Source: Parasponia andersonii (lineage: Eukaryota > Streptophyta > Magnoliopsida > Rosales > Cannabaceae). Taken from it: 64,000 nucleotides of DNA. Positions 33,384 to 44,422 of this stretch are shown here, piece after piece. Where the stretch lies: positions 341,620 through 405,619 of the forward strand of contig JXTB01000328.1 of the NCBI GenBank assembly GCA_002914805.1. Reading direction: 5' to 3'. Every line of letters begins with the position of its first letter. Position 1 is the stretch's first letter. The position numbers and the translations under genes were made by a program. Under the pieces are notes generated by a model, which saw nothing but the letters and a program-made list of their open reading frames with translations, was not told where the DNA came from and did not search any database.

Positions 33384-33485
33384 ATTTTGATTATGCTATG
33401 AATTCTTTGTTGCCATATATACATATATGTAAGTATTTTGATTATGCTATGAATTCTTTGTTGCCATATATACATATATGTAAGT
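33384..33485 (+). repeat. perfect 51-bp tandem duplication in the E LTR
   Basis: Two identical 51-bp units (33384-33434 and 33435-33485), each starting ATTTTGATTATGCTATG and ending ACATATATGTAAGT. The F LTR has one copy of the matching region, so the doubling is specific to E. Confidence 0.95.
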
Positions 33486-34392
33486 TGATGTGTAATCATA
33501 ATTAAAGTGGCGAGTTTTTTTTTTATTTTTGGAAATCGGTTTACTAAAGAAATATCAACTATATACATAAAATCGCTGAATTGATGGTTGGATATATGAT
33601 AAGTATTATCCTTATTGATATGTATATACTTTGCGTTCTTTTGCTCTTTCCCACCAAAGTTGTATAAAAAATTAAATTTAATTTGACTTTTACTTTTCTA
33701 GTTTGCTATGGTAAGATTATGGGCAGATTATTGTCATGCAAATTAATGAGTATTTTATATTTTGTGATGGGTATTACTTATAATCAACTTTAGTTTACCA
33801 AGTTGACTATTATTTTTTTTGTTATATGGAACGTTAAGTGGGACAGGTTGTCTACACCAAATTTTTGAATTTAAAGCATTAGTTTAGGCTTCTTTTATTT
33901 TTTTTTTTGGGTAGATTTCACAACTACCTGCATGCCTAATTAACTTTGTATGTTTTAAGCTGGTGTGTTTGGACAGGTATGTTATTAAGCTGGTAGTTTG
34001 ATATTTTGAAGCCTTGAATCTAGAAAATTATTAGAAATTTAGTTACTTTCAAAGAATATTTGATATAATATTTTTCTTGGCATCATATGCATATTGATTA
34101 GATAATTTTATTACTTAAAACTAATAGGGCATGTTAACCACACCTTGAACAGGAACGTCACCTAGAAAATCACGTGAAAGTCTAAAAATTGAGGTAAATA
34201 ATATCACACCTGCAATGTAAAAAATTCTTTGTACTATAAGTATATAGAATTTGTAGATATAGAATTTATGGATATGTGTACATATATATATGTCATTCAG
34301 CTTTACATGAGATATAAACACATGGTGTATTTATATTATTTGACGAGTATTGATGAATAGAGTTTGATGGGCAAACACCTAAATGTATGATA

Positions 34393-34472
34393 TGGTTCCT
34401 TCAGGAAAACTCTGGTTCCTTCGGGAATATTCTGGTCTTTTCAAGGACATTATGGTTCCTATGGGAACACTT
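34393..34472 (+). promoter_or_regulatory. four 20-bp repeats with heat-shock-element-like motifs in the E LTR
   Basis: Units start at 34393, 34413, 34433 and 34453: TGGTTCCTTCAGGAAAACTC, TGGTTCCTTCGGGAATATTC, and two more diverged. The second unit contains TTCGGGAATATTC (34420-34432), a perfect TTCnnGAAnnTTC three-box heat shock element; the first has two of three boxes exact. The same four-unit array sits in F. A regulatory role is inferred, not shown. Confidence 0.6.
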
Positions 34473-35067
34473 TGACTGCGGTATAGGGTAGACCTTTGCT
34501 GTACATAGGGAGGATTCTCTGGGGTTTGAGACCTCCATATAGCTTATGATACGTTATACATTGTCTGAGTGGCTCAGTATATAAATCATGATCTTATTAG
34601 GCAATACAATATATGCAGGGATCCTAGCCATATGATCATCTAATCTTTGTTATGCGCACTCTACATCTACATATATTACATACTGAGTTTCATATTTACA
34701 AATATTCTTACATTGTAGAGGGTACTGATGATATGTGAGTTTAAAAGAGGAGCGCCAACATTCTGACCATGGTTTGTGTATATGAGCATTCTAATGATAT
34801 GATTTTCTGACAAAGTATTTTTGTACATGTTTTGAGTATGTGTATATTATGAATATTTATATAAGTGGTCCACTTTATAAGTATATGTATATGTATATAT
34901 TATACTATATGTAATTACGAGTGGAGCTTTCTTTTTCTTTTAGAAAGTTTAAAAAGTTTTAGTTTTCCCCAATTTTATCAGTTCTAGATCAAGTAGCGTC
35001 TCTTGATCTCACTAAATATTTATACAAATATCTCTTACTTACGTGTGTGCAATTAGGGGACGTTGTA

Positions 35068-35241
35068 GTTAGTATCAGAGCTTATGTTCTAAGATTCTAA
35101 CAATCGCTTATATACACATGTCGAGAAGGAAAGGAAGCCTCACTCCTCTGTATATGTTTGACATAGATTTTGATATATGTTTTAATTTTTTTATTTGTAT
35201 TCATATTCTGGTGATGATTATTATTGGTTATAACTAGAACA
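35068..35241 (+). other. primer site remnant and leader of element E
   Basis: GTTAGTATCAGAGCTTA (35068-35084) is a primer site TGGTATCAGAGC with one base changed (TAGTATCAGAGC). The leader then includes TATATACACATGTCGAGAAGG, shared with the F leader. Confidence 0.7.
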
Positions 35242-36491
35242 ATGGATTACGAGGGTTAGGATATCAGTATAGTGACTACTCGGAGTCAAGATAATATTGA
35301 TAGGGGTGCGTCTTCTTCACAAAGTAGTAATCAGGTTGAATAGATGGCTTGTTTGATACAAAATATATTACAGCAGCATATGAGATAAGAACATCAACCT
35401 AACTCTCCATTATAGCTACTTTAATAGAGACAAGATACTAGTGAGAGTACTGGGAAGAGATTCTGGATGCTCCAACCTCCCACCTTTGATGGCAGGGTTG
35501 ATCCGATTCAGGCAGAGTAGTAGATTAGGACCATGAGCGTGTGCTGGCTTATGCCAAGGTTCTTGATGTTGATAAAATTCCTTATACTAGTTTTATACTG
35601 AGACATTATACTGAGTATTGGTGGGATCCTATGAGCATTGTACATGATGTTAGTACTTTTATTTTGGAGCAGTTTAGAGAGTTATTTTATGGAAAGTATT
35701 TTTTTGATGCCATAAGAACCAGCAGAATGGTAGTGTTTGCAAATCTAAAACAAGGAGAGATGTCTGCTGCTGAATATATCCGCAAGTTTGGCGAGCTATC
35801 ATGATATGCACCTCATATGATTGCCACCAATGAGCTCAAGATAGATCAATTTATGCAAGGTATGAGGAAGACTACTATTAGAGATTTCAAATCAAGTGGA
35901 ATTCGAGGTGTATCGTTTGCTCAGATTGTAGACAATGCATTAGATGCTGAGAAAGGAGAGAAAGATATTTTGGATGAGGAAAAGATTAGGTGAGAAAGAC
36001 TAGCTAAAGAAGTGCAAAGCGGTTTTAGACCTAGTCTTTAGGAAAATAGAGGAGGATAGACTCAGTTTCAACATCCTCAGGATATAAAAGGGAAGGGAGC
36101 TCCAACTCAATAGACATGTCTTGATCAAGGTAAGCATTGAAGAACTAACTAGTGGACTACCACTACTATTATATCATCTTACCCATCATGTGGGAAGATT
36201 TATTTTGGAGAGTGTTGTAAGGGTGCAAGGTTATACTACAAATGTGGTAAAAATAATCATTTTATTAAGAATTGGCCTAAAATGAAAAATAATAAGAAGA
36301 AACCTGATGGAAGGCTATATGTTATGGCTAAGACAGATGTTGAAAATGAGACTAAGGTAGACCCATCTGTTATCACAGGTGAGATATTTATTTTAAGCAT
36401 CATAACTCATGGATTAATAGATTTAGGATCTACGCATTCACATGTATCATTAACATTTGTGAGGAGATTGGGTCATCTTGTAGATTAGATG
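35242..36491 (+). pseudogene. chromovirus gag and start of protease (element E), truncated
   Basis: ATG at 35242 starts MDYEG*DISIVTT, the same start as F (MDYRCKDINMVTT). Gag text: 'KRFWMLQPPTFDGRVDPIQ' and, open from 35541, 'YTEYWWDPMSIVHDVSTF' and 'FANLKQGEMSAAEYIRKFGELS'. The zinc knuckle near 36236-36275 is 'YYKCGKNNHFIKNW', having lost its first and last Cys. Protease starts 'GEIFILSIITHGLIDLGSTHS', with the active-site D-S-G changed to D-L-G. It is cut at 36491 by element H; no Pol follows. Confidence 0.82.
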
Positions 36492-39380
36492 TGTTACACC
36501 CCCCAAGCTTAACTACAAGACTAAGTAGATCAAACTAGGAAGCATTACTCTTTTATGAACCATAACTTTAGTTTTGTTCAAAAATTTGTGCAAATTTAAA
36601 CTTCTTAAACTCTAAAACAAAAGAACCCGCGTGGCATTACTTTCTGAAAGTGTCTTTACAAACTATACAACCAAAAAGTTTTTATTCATTTATCTTGCCA
36701 TCTACAGTGATATTTACATCAAACCAAAATATCAAAATATAGAAAAAACATTGCCCACAGGTCAAGCTCGTCTACATTTGTATGATCATAGCGACAAGAA
36801 AGCGTGCTAGCCAACCGGTAACTCTATACATCAAATATCTCATCACCTACATCACAGAAACTAAATGAGCTAATGCTCAGTAAGTACAAATCATCCATTC
36901 TCATGAACAAGTTTCATGCATGGACTTCATTGAAATTCTCATTGTACTCTTTCTTCCATAACTTTTCATTTTGATGCACTTTTCTTAGAAAATATTTCTT
37001 TATAAGGCCCTTGAGTATATTACAAAGTCGAGGCAGTCGGTAGGTCGTGTCCACCTATGTAGGAACGAAACAGATGGCCAATGCAAACCATACCTATCTA
37101 ACACAGACCGACTAGGTAATGCACCTAATAAATCTCATAGTACAATGCTCAGTCTCGGTAGTCAGTAAGCCGTGCCCACCTATGAGGGAAGGATGCCTGT
37201 GCAAATCATACTTACCCAACGTAGACAGACTAGACAATGTACTTAAAATATATCTTGCAAAATCAGTACAATGGTACTACTTTAAATCCAATGCGTAGAA
37301 AACTTCATTTCTTTGAAAATCATGCATAAATGATCATGCCATGCTTATGTTTTCGTAAGCTTTGCAGCAACAATATAAATAACAGATAATTGAAATAATA
37401 CACATAAGCATGTAGGAAAACATCTTGTATCTACTATTTTTCTTGTGATGCAGTTAAAATAAATCTTCACTTACCGTCTGTCCGGTAGAAAAGATAGTGG
37501 AAAGGGTCCGTATGCTATGTGGCAAGATGTGTGGAAGACCTGATGTCAATTTTATTACTAACATTATCATTACAATGTAAAATAATTAAAGAAAATAAGT
37601 ACAATACCGAATCACAGCTTTTACAAAAGAAAGAACCCTAATCACAAAATGACCCAAAATGTCATCTACTTTCATAAAAACTAGTCCATTTGCTTCTAAA
37701 TGGTACCATTTGGTTATAAAAATATTTGGACAGCACCTCCCATATTTTTAGGACATCCTCACATGATTAAAATCATGGTTTAAGACCTATAATAACAATC
37801 AACAAGCCAATTCCCACATATATAACTCAAAGAGGATCATTCAGAGCAACCTAGGTTTACTTGAATTCCTTTCGTTTTAAAAAAAGTTTAAAACCACTTT
37901 TACACTTTTCTATTGTCACAAACAGCAACAAAAAAAATATATTTACATCATGGGATCAACAAAATATACATTTCAATTTTATAAAATCAGATTACAAGTA
38001 TGGGGAGCTTATTCTAACAATGGAAACACTTGAAAGCACTTGAATCCACAAGTAGCAAACTTTGGGGTTTAAAGACTCACTTTAATCTTCCACTTAAATT
38101 CTGTATTTCCAGCTATATATAAGATTTTCTTATACCTTAATTCATCAAATAAAATCTTTAATTAAAGAGCTAAAGCAATAGAAATAAATTACCAATTTTA
38201 AATTCCGCAAACATCTCGGCTTGACTAGTTTGAACTTTTGTTGAAGTTCTTGCCTTCTACTTCCACAAAACTGATTTCTAAGGCTTTGAAACCAATCTTA
38301 GGACTCAAGAGGACCTAGAGGAAACATTACTTAAGTAGTATCAAGTGGAAAATTGAAATAACAAACAAAACCTGGGAAGAAGAACTAGTAGAATTATCTT
38401 GACCAGTTTCAACCTATCTTGCTTTCTTGAGCTCCGAATTGAGTTCTACCACTTGGAAACTCTAAGATATGGATAAGAGGAGTTGAGAGAAGTATAGAAA
38501 GTGGCTAGAGTATTTCAAGTCTTGGCTGGGGAGGAAGAGGAAAGAAATGACCAGATTTGGTCAAAAATCAATACTTAGAGGCTAAGAATGGCATAACTTA
38601 AATTCTAAGGGGTATTTTTAGTATTTTGTACTTTACTTTCCATGTGTTCATCTCTAAAACATCCTTAACATACTCACCACATTGCTGGTCAATCCTATAC
38701 ACTCAAGTGTAGACCAAAATGATGAAACCTAGCCTAGAAAGTGAAATCTAGTCATACTTTGACTTATGAACCTATATGACCAATCTTATTATAATTTGGT
38801 GGAACCTAGCCCGATAACTAATCATTGAATATAAAAAGAAAGTCAATTAGACTCTAATTGATGATGCAAACATAGTATAAGTGCCCAATTAATAGAATGA
38901 ACAAAGATGACATTACGCGATTAAGTTGAATATAAGCTAGCTTAGTGTAATTAAACACAACTCAACAAAGTGACTACTATCTCGTGCTTACCTAGAACGA
39001 ACATTTTTGAAAATGCTATTTGATGTGCTAAATGTACAGTGAATTTGGTTTCGAAAAGCGCGAAAGATACATTTTACCGAAAAATTACTATTTAACCAAG
39101 TTATCAATAGACATGATTTTTAATGCATATAGTATTATTATTCATGAATATATTCTTTGTTCTTTTCACACACCAAGCTCTCTCTCTGAGGGTACTGAGC
39201 CTTTACACTGCATGGGAATACTTTGACAACCATTATTATAATAATATATATTAAAAGCATTTAACGATCAAAATGAGCAATTTATCATAAAATTGACATT
39301 AGTTTCATGATATGTCTATTATGTAATATGAACATATTTATTAATGGCCTATTATGTATGTGAGAATTTTAGGCATTACA
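36492..39380 (-). mobile_element. 3' LTR of chromovirus H (same family as C)
   Basis: Repeats 44423-47344 and aligns with the reverse complement of the C LTR (shared CTCAGAGAGAGAGCT, GTATCCCAATGCAGTG-like and TTGATAACTTGGT blocks). In plus order it starts TGTTACACCCCCCAAGC and ends AGGCATTACA. Compared with the 5' copy it lacks ~33 bp near 39013. A CCAGCTATATATAAG motif near 38110 matches a candidate TATA position in the C and I LTRs. No gene. Confidence 0.87.
37027..37258. repeat. 125-bp internal duplication in the H LTR
   Basis: Two diverged units, 37027-37151 and 37152 to about 37258, share GG(C/T)AGTC(A/G)GTA(A/G)G, CC(A)CCTAT, AACGCAGAC-type and GACTAG(G/A)(T/C)AATG motifs. Both units are also present in the 5' LTR of H (about 44950-45180), so the duplication predates insertion. 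Confidence 0.7.
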
Positions 39381-39393
39381 ATCCTTCCCTCCG
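39381..39393 (-). other. polypurine tract of element H
   Basis: On the minus strand GGAGGGAAGGAT lies directly before the 3' LTR; plus-strand bases read ATCCTTCCCTCC. Confidence 0.75.
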
Positions 39394-39419
39394 TATTAAC
39401 TTTAATCCTCAAAATTTTC

Positions 39420-39890
39420 TTACCCAAATAAGTAAGAATACTTAGTTTTCATCTCTTCATCTCTTCCCCATGTAGCCTCTTCTACTTCGTGGTTCTTCCA
39501 CAATACTTTGACCAAAGGGATCTTCTTGCTTCTATACTCCTTCTCTTTTCTATCAAAAATCTCCACTAGTTTTTCTTCATAACTCACATCTTGGCTCAAG
39601 TCCAATGGCTCGTAACTTAAAACATATGAAGGATTTGGAACATATCTTCTTAACATAGAGACGTGAAAAACATTGTGCACGTTTGACAGTAACGGTGGTA
39701 ATGCAAGTCTATAGGCAACATCTCCATCTTTGTCAAGTATCTTAAATGGGCCTATATATCTATGACTAAGCTTCCCTTTCTTCCCAAGCCTCATGATTCC
39801 TTTCATGGGAGCAACCTTCAAAAATACTTTGTCTCCAACATCAGATATGACCTCTCTCCTTCTAGGATTACCATAATGCTTCTGTCTATT
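39420..39890 (-). pseudogene. integrase C-terminus and chromodomain (element H)
   Basis: An open 133-codon stretch: 'GPFKILDKDGDVAYRLALPP', 'NVHNVFHVSMLRRYVPNPSYV', 'SYEEKLVEIFDRKEKEYRSKK' and the chromodomain 'IPLVKVLWKNHEVEEATW', ending at TAA 39420-39422. The chromodomain itself looks intact. Upstream about 100 bp is deleted, joining 'YETLYGK' to text just before 'RQKHYGNPRRREV'. Confidence 0.85.
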
Positions 39891-40640
39891 TTAAACAGTT
39901 AATAACCGTTTACCATATAAAGTTTCATACGGAGGTATTTCAATTGAAGCTTGATAACTATTGTTATAGGAAAATTCTATCAACGGCAAGTACTTCCTCT
40001 AAGATTCATGAAAATCTAACACACATGCTCTAAGCATATCCTCAAGAGTCTCTATAGTTCTCTCTGATTGTCAATCTGTTTGTGGATGAAAAGCTATACT
40101 GAACGCCAGTTTTGTACCCATAGCCTCCTGAACCCTTTTCCAGAATTTTGAAGTGAATCTAGCATCTCGGTCAGAAATAATAACCTTTGGAATACTATGT
40201 AGTCTAATGATTTCTTGAACATACAACCGAGCCAACTACTCCAAACTATAAGCCACTTTAATCGGCAAGAAATAGGCTGACTTAGTATATCTATCCACAA
40301 TAACCCAAATAGCATCATGGCCTTTATTTGTCTTAGGAAGTCCAACCACCAAATCCATAGCAATCTCTTCCCATTTCCATTGTGGCACATGTGTGGGCTT
40401 TAAGGTACCGGCAAGTCTTTGATGTTTAGCTTTAACTTACTGACATATGAGACATTGTTCTACAAACTCAATCACATCTTTCTTCATACTTGGCCACCAG
40501 TAATGCATTTTCAAATCCCTATACATCTTTGTAATACCAGGATGCACAGAGTAAGGAGTAGTGTGAGCTTCTATTAATATCTCCTTTCTAATTGTTCCTT
40601 CTGGCACACAGAGTCTATTTCTGTATCTGATTACACCATC
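39891..40640 (-). pseudogene. chromovirus integrase (element H)
   Basis: Zinc module: '[19 protein letters not shown]' and '[21 protein letters not shown]' (H-H-C-C kept), ending in a stop at 40437. The core can be read in a different frame from the longest open stretch there: 'AIWVIVDRYTKSAYFLPI' (D), 'VIISDRDARFTSKFWKR' (D), '[19 protein letters not shown]' (E). Stops replace Gln/Trp at several places (near 40068, 40004). The stretch between 'LYGK' and 'RQKHYG' is deleted. Confidence 0.8.
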
Positions 40641-41290
40641 ACTAGAAATCTGGAAGGCTACCTCCTTTCCGGACTCTATCTTGGTCTTTAAACCTGTCAG
40701 ATAAGGATCCGTATTCTGGTCTTGCTTGATTCTCTCTAAAATTGTAGGTTGCAATGTAAGAGCTGCTAATATCTCCATTAAACCTGTAGGCACAATCTCT
40801 AATTCCAATCGATGCAAATCCATCAAAAGATGCTTTCGATCAACATACTTAAGTGACATAGCAGCTAATGACTTTCTACTTAGAGCATCTGTAACCACAT
40901 TAGCATTTCCTAGGTGATAGTTAATTTCACAATCATAGTCTTTTACCAGTTCAAGCCATCTTCTTTGTCTCATATTCAGTTCCTTTTGTGTAAAGAAATA
41001 CTTGAGACTTTTACGGTTCGTGTAGATTTGACATCTTTCTCCATAAAGATAATGTCTCTAAATATTCAGTGCAAAAACTACTACTGCTGGCTCCAAATCA
41101 TGAGCAGGATATTTTTTTTTTATATTCTTTTAGTTGTTTAGAAGCATAGGTGATAATCTTACTATTTTGCATTACAACATAGCCTAAACCATTCTTGGAA
41201 GCGTCACTATAAATAACAAATCCTCCTGATCTAGTGCATACAGAAAGTATAGGAGCTGTGACCAAACGATTCTTTAACTCTTAGAAACTC
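40641..41290 (-). pseudogene. chromovirus RNase H and linker (element H)
   Basis: '[19 protein letters not shown]', 'AYASKQLKEYKKK' with a T-run shift near 41110-41120, a degraded '[17 protein letters not shown]'-type region where the family has DHKSL, and an open run from 40973: '[22 protein letters not shown]', '[16 protein letters not shown]'. The catalytic core is frame-broken; the linker carries '[21 protein letters not shown]'. Confidence 0.75.
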
Positions 41291-42160
41291 TTTTCACAAT
41301 TATCATTCCAATGAAATTTCACATTCTTTCTAGTCAACTTAGAAAATCCTTTCACGAAACTTCTATAGTGACAGCCAATCCTAAGAAACTACGAATCTCT
41401 GAAATATTTGTAGGTCTTTACCAATTTCTTATAGCTTCAACCTTTGTTGGATCCATAGAAATACCATTTCCAGACACTACATGACTAAGGAAGATAACTT
41501 TCTCCAACTAGAACTCGCACTTCTTCAACTTTGCATACAACTGCTTTTCTTTTAGGATCATCAAAACTGTTCTCAAATGCTCCATGTGCTCCTCCCTTGA
41601 GTGTGAGTAGATCAAAATATCATCAATGAACACTATAATGAAACTATCTAAGAAATCCTTAAATGCTTTGTTCATCATATCCATAAAAGTANAAAATCTC
41701 ATAGTATCCGTATCTTGTCCTAAAAGCTGTCTTAGGAATATCATCTTCCTTAATCTTCAGTTGATGGTATCCCGATCTTAAATCAATCTTGGAAAATATT
41801 GAAGCACCTTGTAACTGATGAAACAAATCATCAATTCTAGGGAGAGGATGCTTATTCTTGATTGTAACCTTATTTAGCTCTCTATAATTAATACAAAGCC
41901 TCATAGTTCCATCTTTCTTTTTTACAAATAGCACTGGAGCACCCCATGGTGAAAAGCTTAGACGTATGAAACCCTTGTCCAAAAGCGCCTATAATTGTAT
42001 CTTTAATTCGTTCAACTCTACTAGAGCCATTCGATATGGTGCTTTAGAAATAGGAGCAGTGCCAGGTAGCAAGTCAAGAGCAAACTCTATCTCTCTATCA
42101 GGTGGTAATCTCGCTAAATCTTCTCGGAATACCTCTAGAAATTCATTAACTACTGGTACT
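41291..42160 (-). pseudogene. chromovirus reverse transcriptase (element H), with one-base assembly gap
   Basis: N-terminal '[21 protein letters not shown]', '[19 protein letters not shown]', '[21 protein letters not shown]' and 'FRTRYGYYE', then a single N at 41692 where about 35 bases ('FLVMPFG' region) are missing compared with I. Catalytic '[14 protein letters not shown]' is kept. The thumb region 41300-41500 is broken by stops and a shift ('[17 protein letters not shown]'). Confidence 0.82.
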
Positions 42161-42690
42161 TCCTGTGGCTTTATCCTAAGTTCTTCTCTAGTATCCATTA
42201 CATTTGCCAGATAACCAGTACATCCTTTCTCGAGTAACTTCCTCGCTTTTATCATTGAAATAATTGGTACCATTTTCTTCCTAGAAGACCTAAGGAAAGT
42301 AAACTCCTCTTCACCAGGTGGCTGAAATACCATTCTCTTACCATTACAATCAATGCTAGCATGATACTTAGATAGCTAATCCATACCCAAAATCACCTCA
42401 AAATCCTGCATATCCAACACTATTAAGTCTACCCACAACTCTCTACCATCTATCTGTATTGGACATGCTCTCAAAATTTGACCAGAATATAACACTTCCC
42501 CAGATGGAATAGTTATACAGTATCTTAAATTCAAAGTTTCAGGTGATCTGCCCAATTTTCTCACATATGCTGGTGATGCAAATGAATGTGTAGCTCCTGA
42601 ATCTATTAATGTATTTGCGAAGATATCAAAGATAGAGATCTCACCTGCTACAACTGATAGATCAGCCTCAGCATCTGTCGCAGTCATGGT
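42161..42690 (-). pseudogene. chromovirus protease (element H)
   Basis: 'DLSVVAGEISIFDIFANTLID' with active site DSGATHSFASPAYVR, 'VLYSGQILRACPIQIDGRELW', 'DLIVLDMQDFEVILGMD', a TAG in place of the Trp that follows (42376-42378), then 'MVFQPPGEEEFTFLRSS' and 'MIKARKLLEKGCTGYLANVM' in the next open part. No intron-like segment upstream, unlike D. Confidence 0.83.
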
Positions 42691-44225
42691 AAATACACGA
42701 GCTGGAACTTTCTTTTATTCACCAGAGGTGGAGGGATAGTCTATAGAATAATTTCCTGTCTTGCCACATGTATAGCACGCTCTACTTCCCAAAAGACATT
42801 CACCTTTGTGAGGCTTCCCATATTTGGGACATGTAACTTTCTGATTCAAATTCGAATGCATTTCTTGTCCTGTTGTTGGGCTTTTTGACGGATCTTGTCT
42901 TTGTCCTTGACACTGTGAGAATTTCCTTTTACCACCATTAAACCCTGGTTCAGTACCTTTTCCAAAATTTTTATTTTGCCTTACCATGTTTTTATTTCTT
43001 CTAATTTCTAGTGCCTTTACCAACTTCAGTTCAACTTCTTCAGCTTCAATGGCTTTCTTTGCAACTTCTGTGTAAGATGCTCCTTTTTCCTGTAGACATC
43101 TTAATATTCCTATATATTTTTGCTTTGAATCCCTATAGAAACTGGTTTACTTTCAACTCATTGGTACTCACCATATGAGGAGCAAAGCAGGATAGTTCAT
43201 CATATTTCTTTATATAATCATACACAGACATGCCACCTTGCCTCAAATTAGTAAACTCAACTGCCTTTGCAAGTCGATGAGCTTCACTAAAGTACTTCCT
43301 ATAAAAGATTTCCTTGAATATCTTCCAAGTCAAACTGTTAACGTCAGTGATTGATTTTATGGAATCCCACCAATGCCTGGCATCTATATGGAACATATAA
43401 ATAGCACAAGAAACTTTTTCTTCTTCAATGATTCTTATATTCTTAAAGTGTATAATAGAAGATATTACATCACAAGTTATAGTCAATGGTCTTTTCAGAT
43501 CTGGTAGAAATTGGAGATTTGTCTCTCCTAATCTCCTCTCCTATTAAAAGAAGTCTTTAGTTTTTTTTTTTTCCCTTTTGGCTGTTTTTTCTGATTTTAG
43601 CAAGGTCCCAAACATTTTAAAATCGTAGGAAAAGAGTAGAAAATTCCTATACATTAGAAATAAATTACAATATATTTGGAGAGGTCTTTGGTCCATGGAG
43701 CTTATCATGGCTCATAATCATTTATTCTTCTCTAGTTGTGGCTATAGCTTTAGAATTCGTCAGATAAAGATAAAGAAAGAATAAAATGGGTGAAACGGTA
43801 GGTCCTACTCTATTTTTAATCAAATTAAATGTCCTCCTAAGGTCTACGTGACAGTTTCGTAAATTCATATCAAACAAAAGGACTTATGAGGAGATTCTGA
43901 GAAGGGCCTCTTCCTCTTACTGTGGTGGATAGGATCTCTTGGTCTCCAAACTCTGAATCCACTCCTCAGCTAATAATGGATCGGTTTCACCTTTAAAAAC
44001 TAGAGATTTATTCTTTTTAAACCTTTCAGAAGCTAGTTCATAATTTTCTTGTCTAGCCACAACTTGTACTGGTAATTGTTCGTCTCTCCTTTGATCTTGT
44101 TCTATAAGCTTCCCTATTTGTTGAGCTTGTCTCTCTACTAATTCAGCCAATTGATGTATAGTAGTATCTTTATCATTGTCTTGTTCACCTCTCGGGTGGC
44201 TAGTCTGACCTCTACCCCTTGGCAT
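42691..44225 (-). pseudogene. chromovirus gag (element H), interrupted by a ~490-bp insertion
   Basis: Starts at ATG 44225 (MPRGRGQTSHPRGEQDNDKD). First open part to 'DPLLAEEWIQSLE' (about 43940). An unrelated ~490-bp block follows, then Gag resumes at about 43450 with 'IRIIEEEKVSCAIYMFHIDAR', 'IFKEIFYRKYFSEAHRLAKAV' and 'MSVYDYIKKYDELSCFAPHMV'. A third part (43023-42715) has the basic tail and zinc knuckle 'ACYTCGKTGNYSIDYPS', where the His is Asn and the last Cys is Tyr. A stop at 43133 and shifts break it further. Confidence 0.83.
43450..43940. other. unexplained ~490-bp insertion in H gag
   Basis: Not present in C gag, where the two flanking Gag motifs (EEWVRSIKG and ..IRIHDKEKVSC) are only about ten codons apart. 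The block has a run of 13 T at about 43560-43573, no recognisable transposon ends, and no clear target duplication. Edges are uncertain by ~20 bases. Origin unknown: captured host DNA, a non-autonomous transposon, or a decayed insertion are all possible. Confidence 0.65.
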
Positions 44226-44406
44226 AATTTCCTGTACAATGGCCTTTTACTTACAAACAAACATAATAGCAAATAATAATGTATCCATCAAATTTATATA
44301 AGAAAATAAAGTGCACATATGCAATAAAATAGACTTACTAGTTGACTGAGCTTTTTGTCACATGATCATACATATGTAAGCAATCTATAGAAAGGACTAA
44401 ACCTCT

Positions 44407-44418
44407 GCTCTGATACCA
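44407..44418 (-). other. primer binding site of element H
   Basis: On the minus strand a perfect TGGTATCAGAGC, four bases after the 5' LTR end at 44423, the same spacing as in C. Confidence 0.9.
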
Positions 44419-44422
44419 CAAC

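Larger units (their letters stand above)
32691..35067 (+). mobile_element. 5' LTR of chromovirus E (family EF)
   Basis: Aligns along its length with the reverse complement of 53260-55689 (F): the start TATGATACCCC matches TGTGATATCCC, and the end AGGGGACGTTGTA matches GGGGGATGTTACA. It holds a perfect 51-bp tandem duplication and a 20-bp repeat array, described separately. No gene is present; frames of 65-66 aa on the minus strand are chance. Confidence 0.82.

Noticed and set aside
34393-34472. CRISPR-like short repeat array
   Set aside because: Units abut every 20 bases with no spacers, lie in a plant LTR, and recur in the F LTR. It is a minisatellite with regulatory-site-like content.
40094-40390. 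98-aa Trp-rich minus-strand frame
   Set aside because: It is the wrong frame of H integrase; the correct frame there reads VIVDRYTKS and IISDRDARF.
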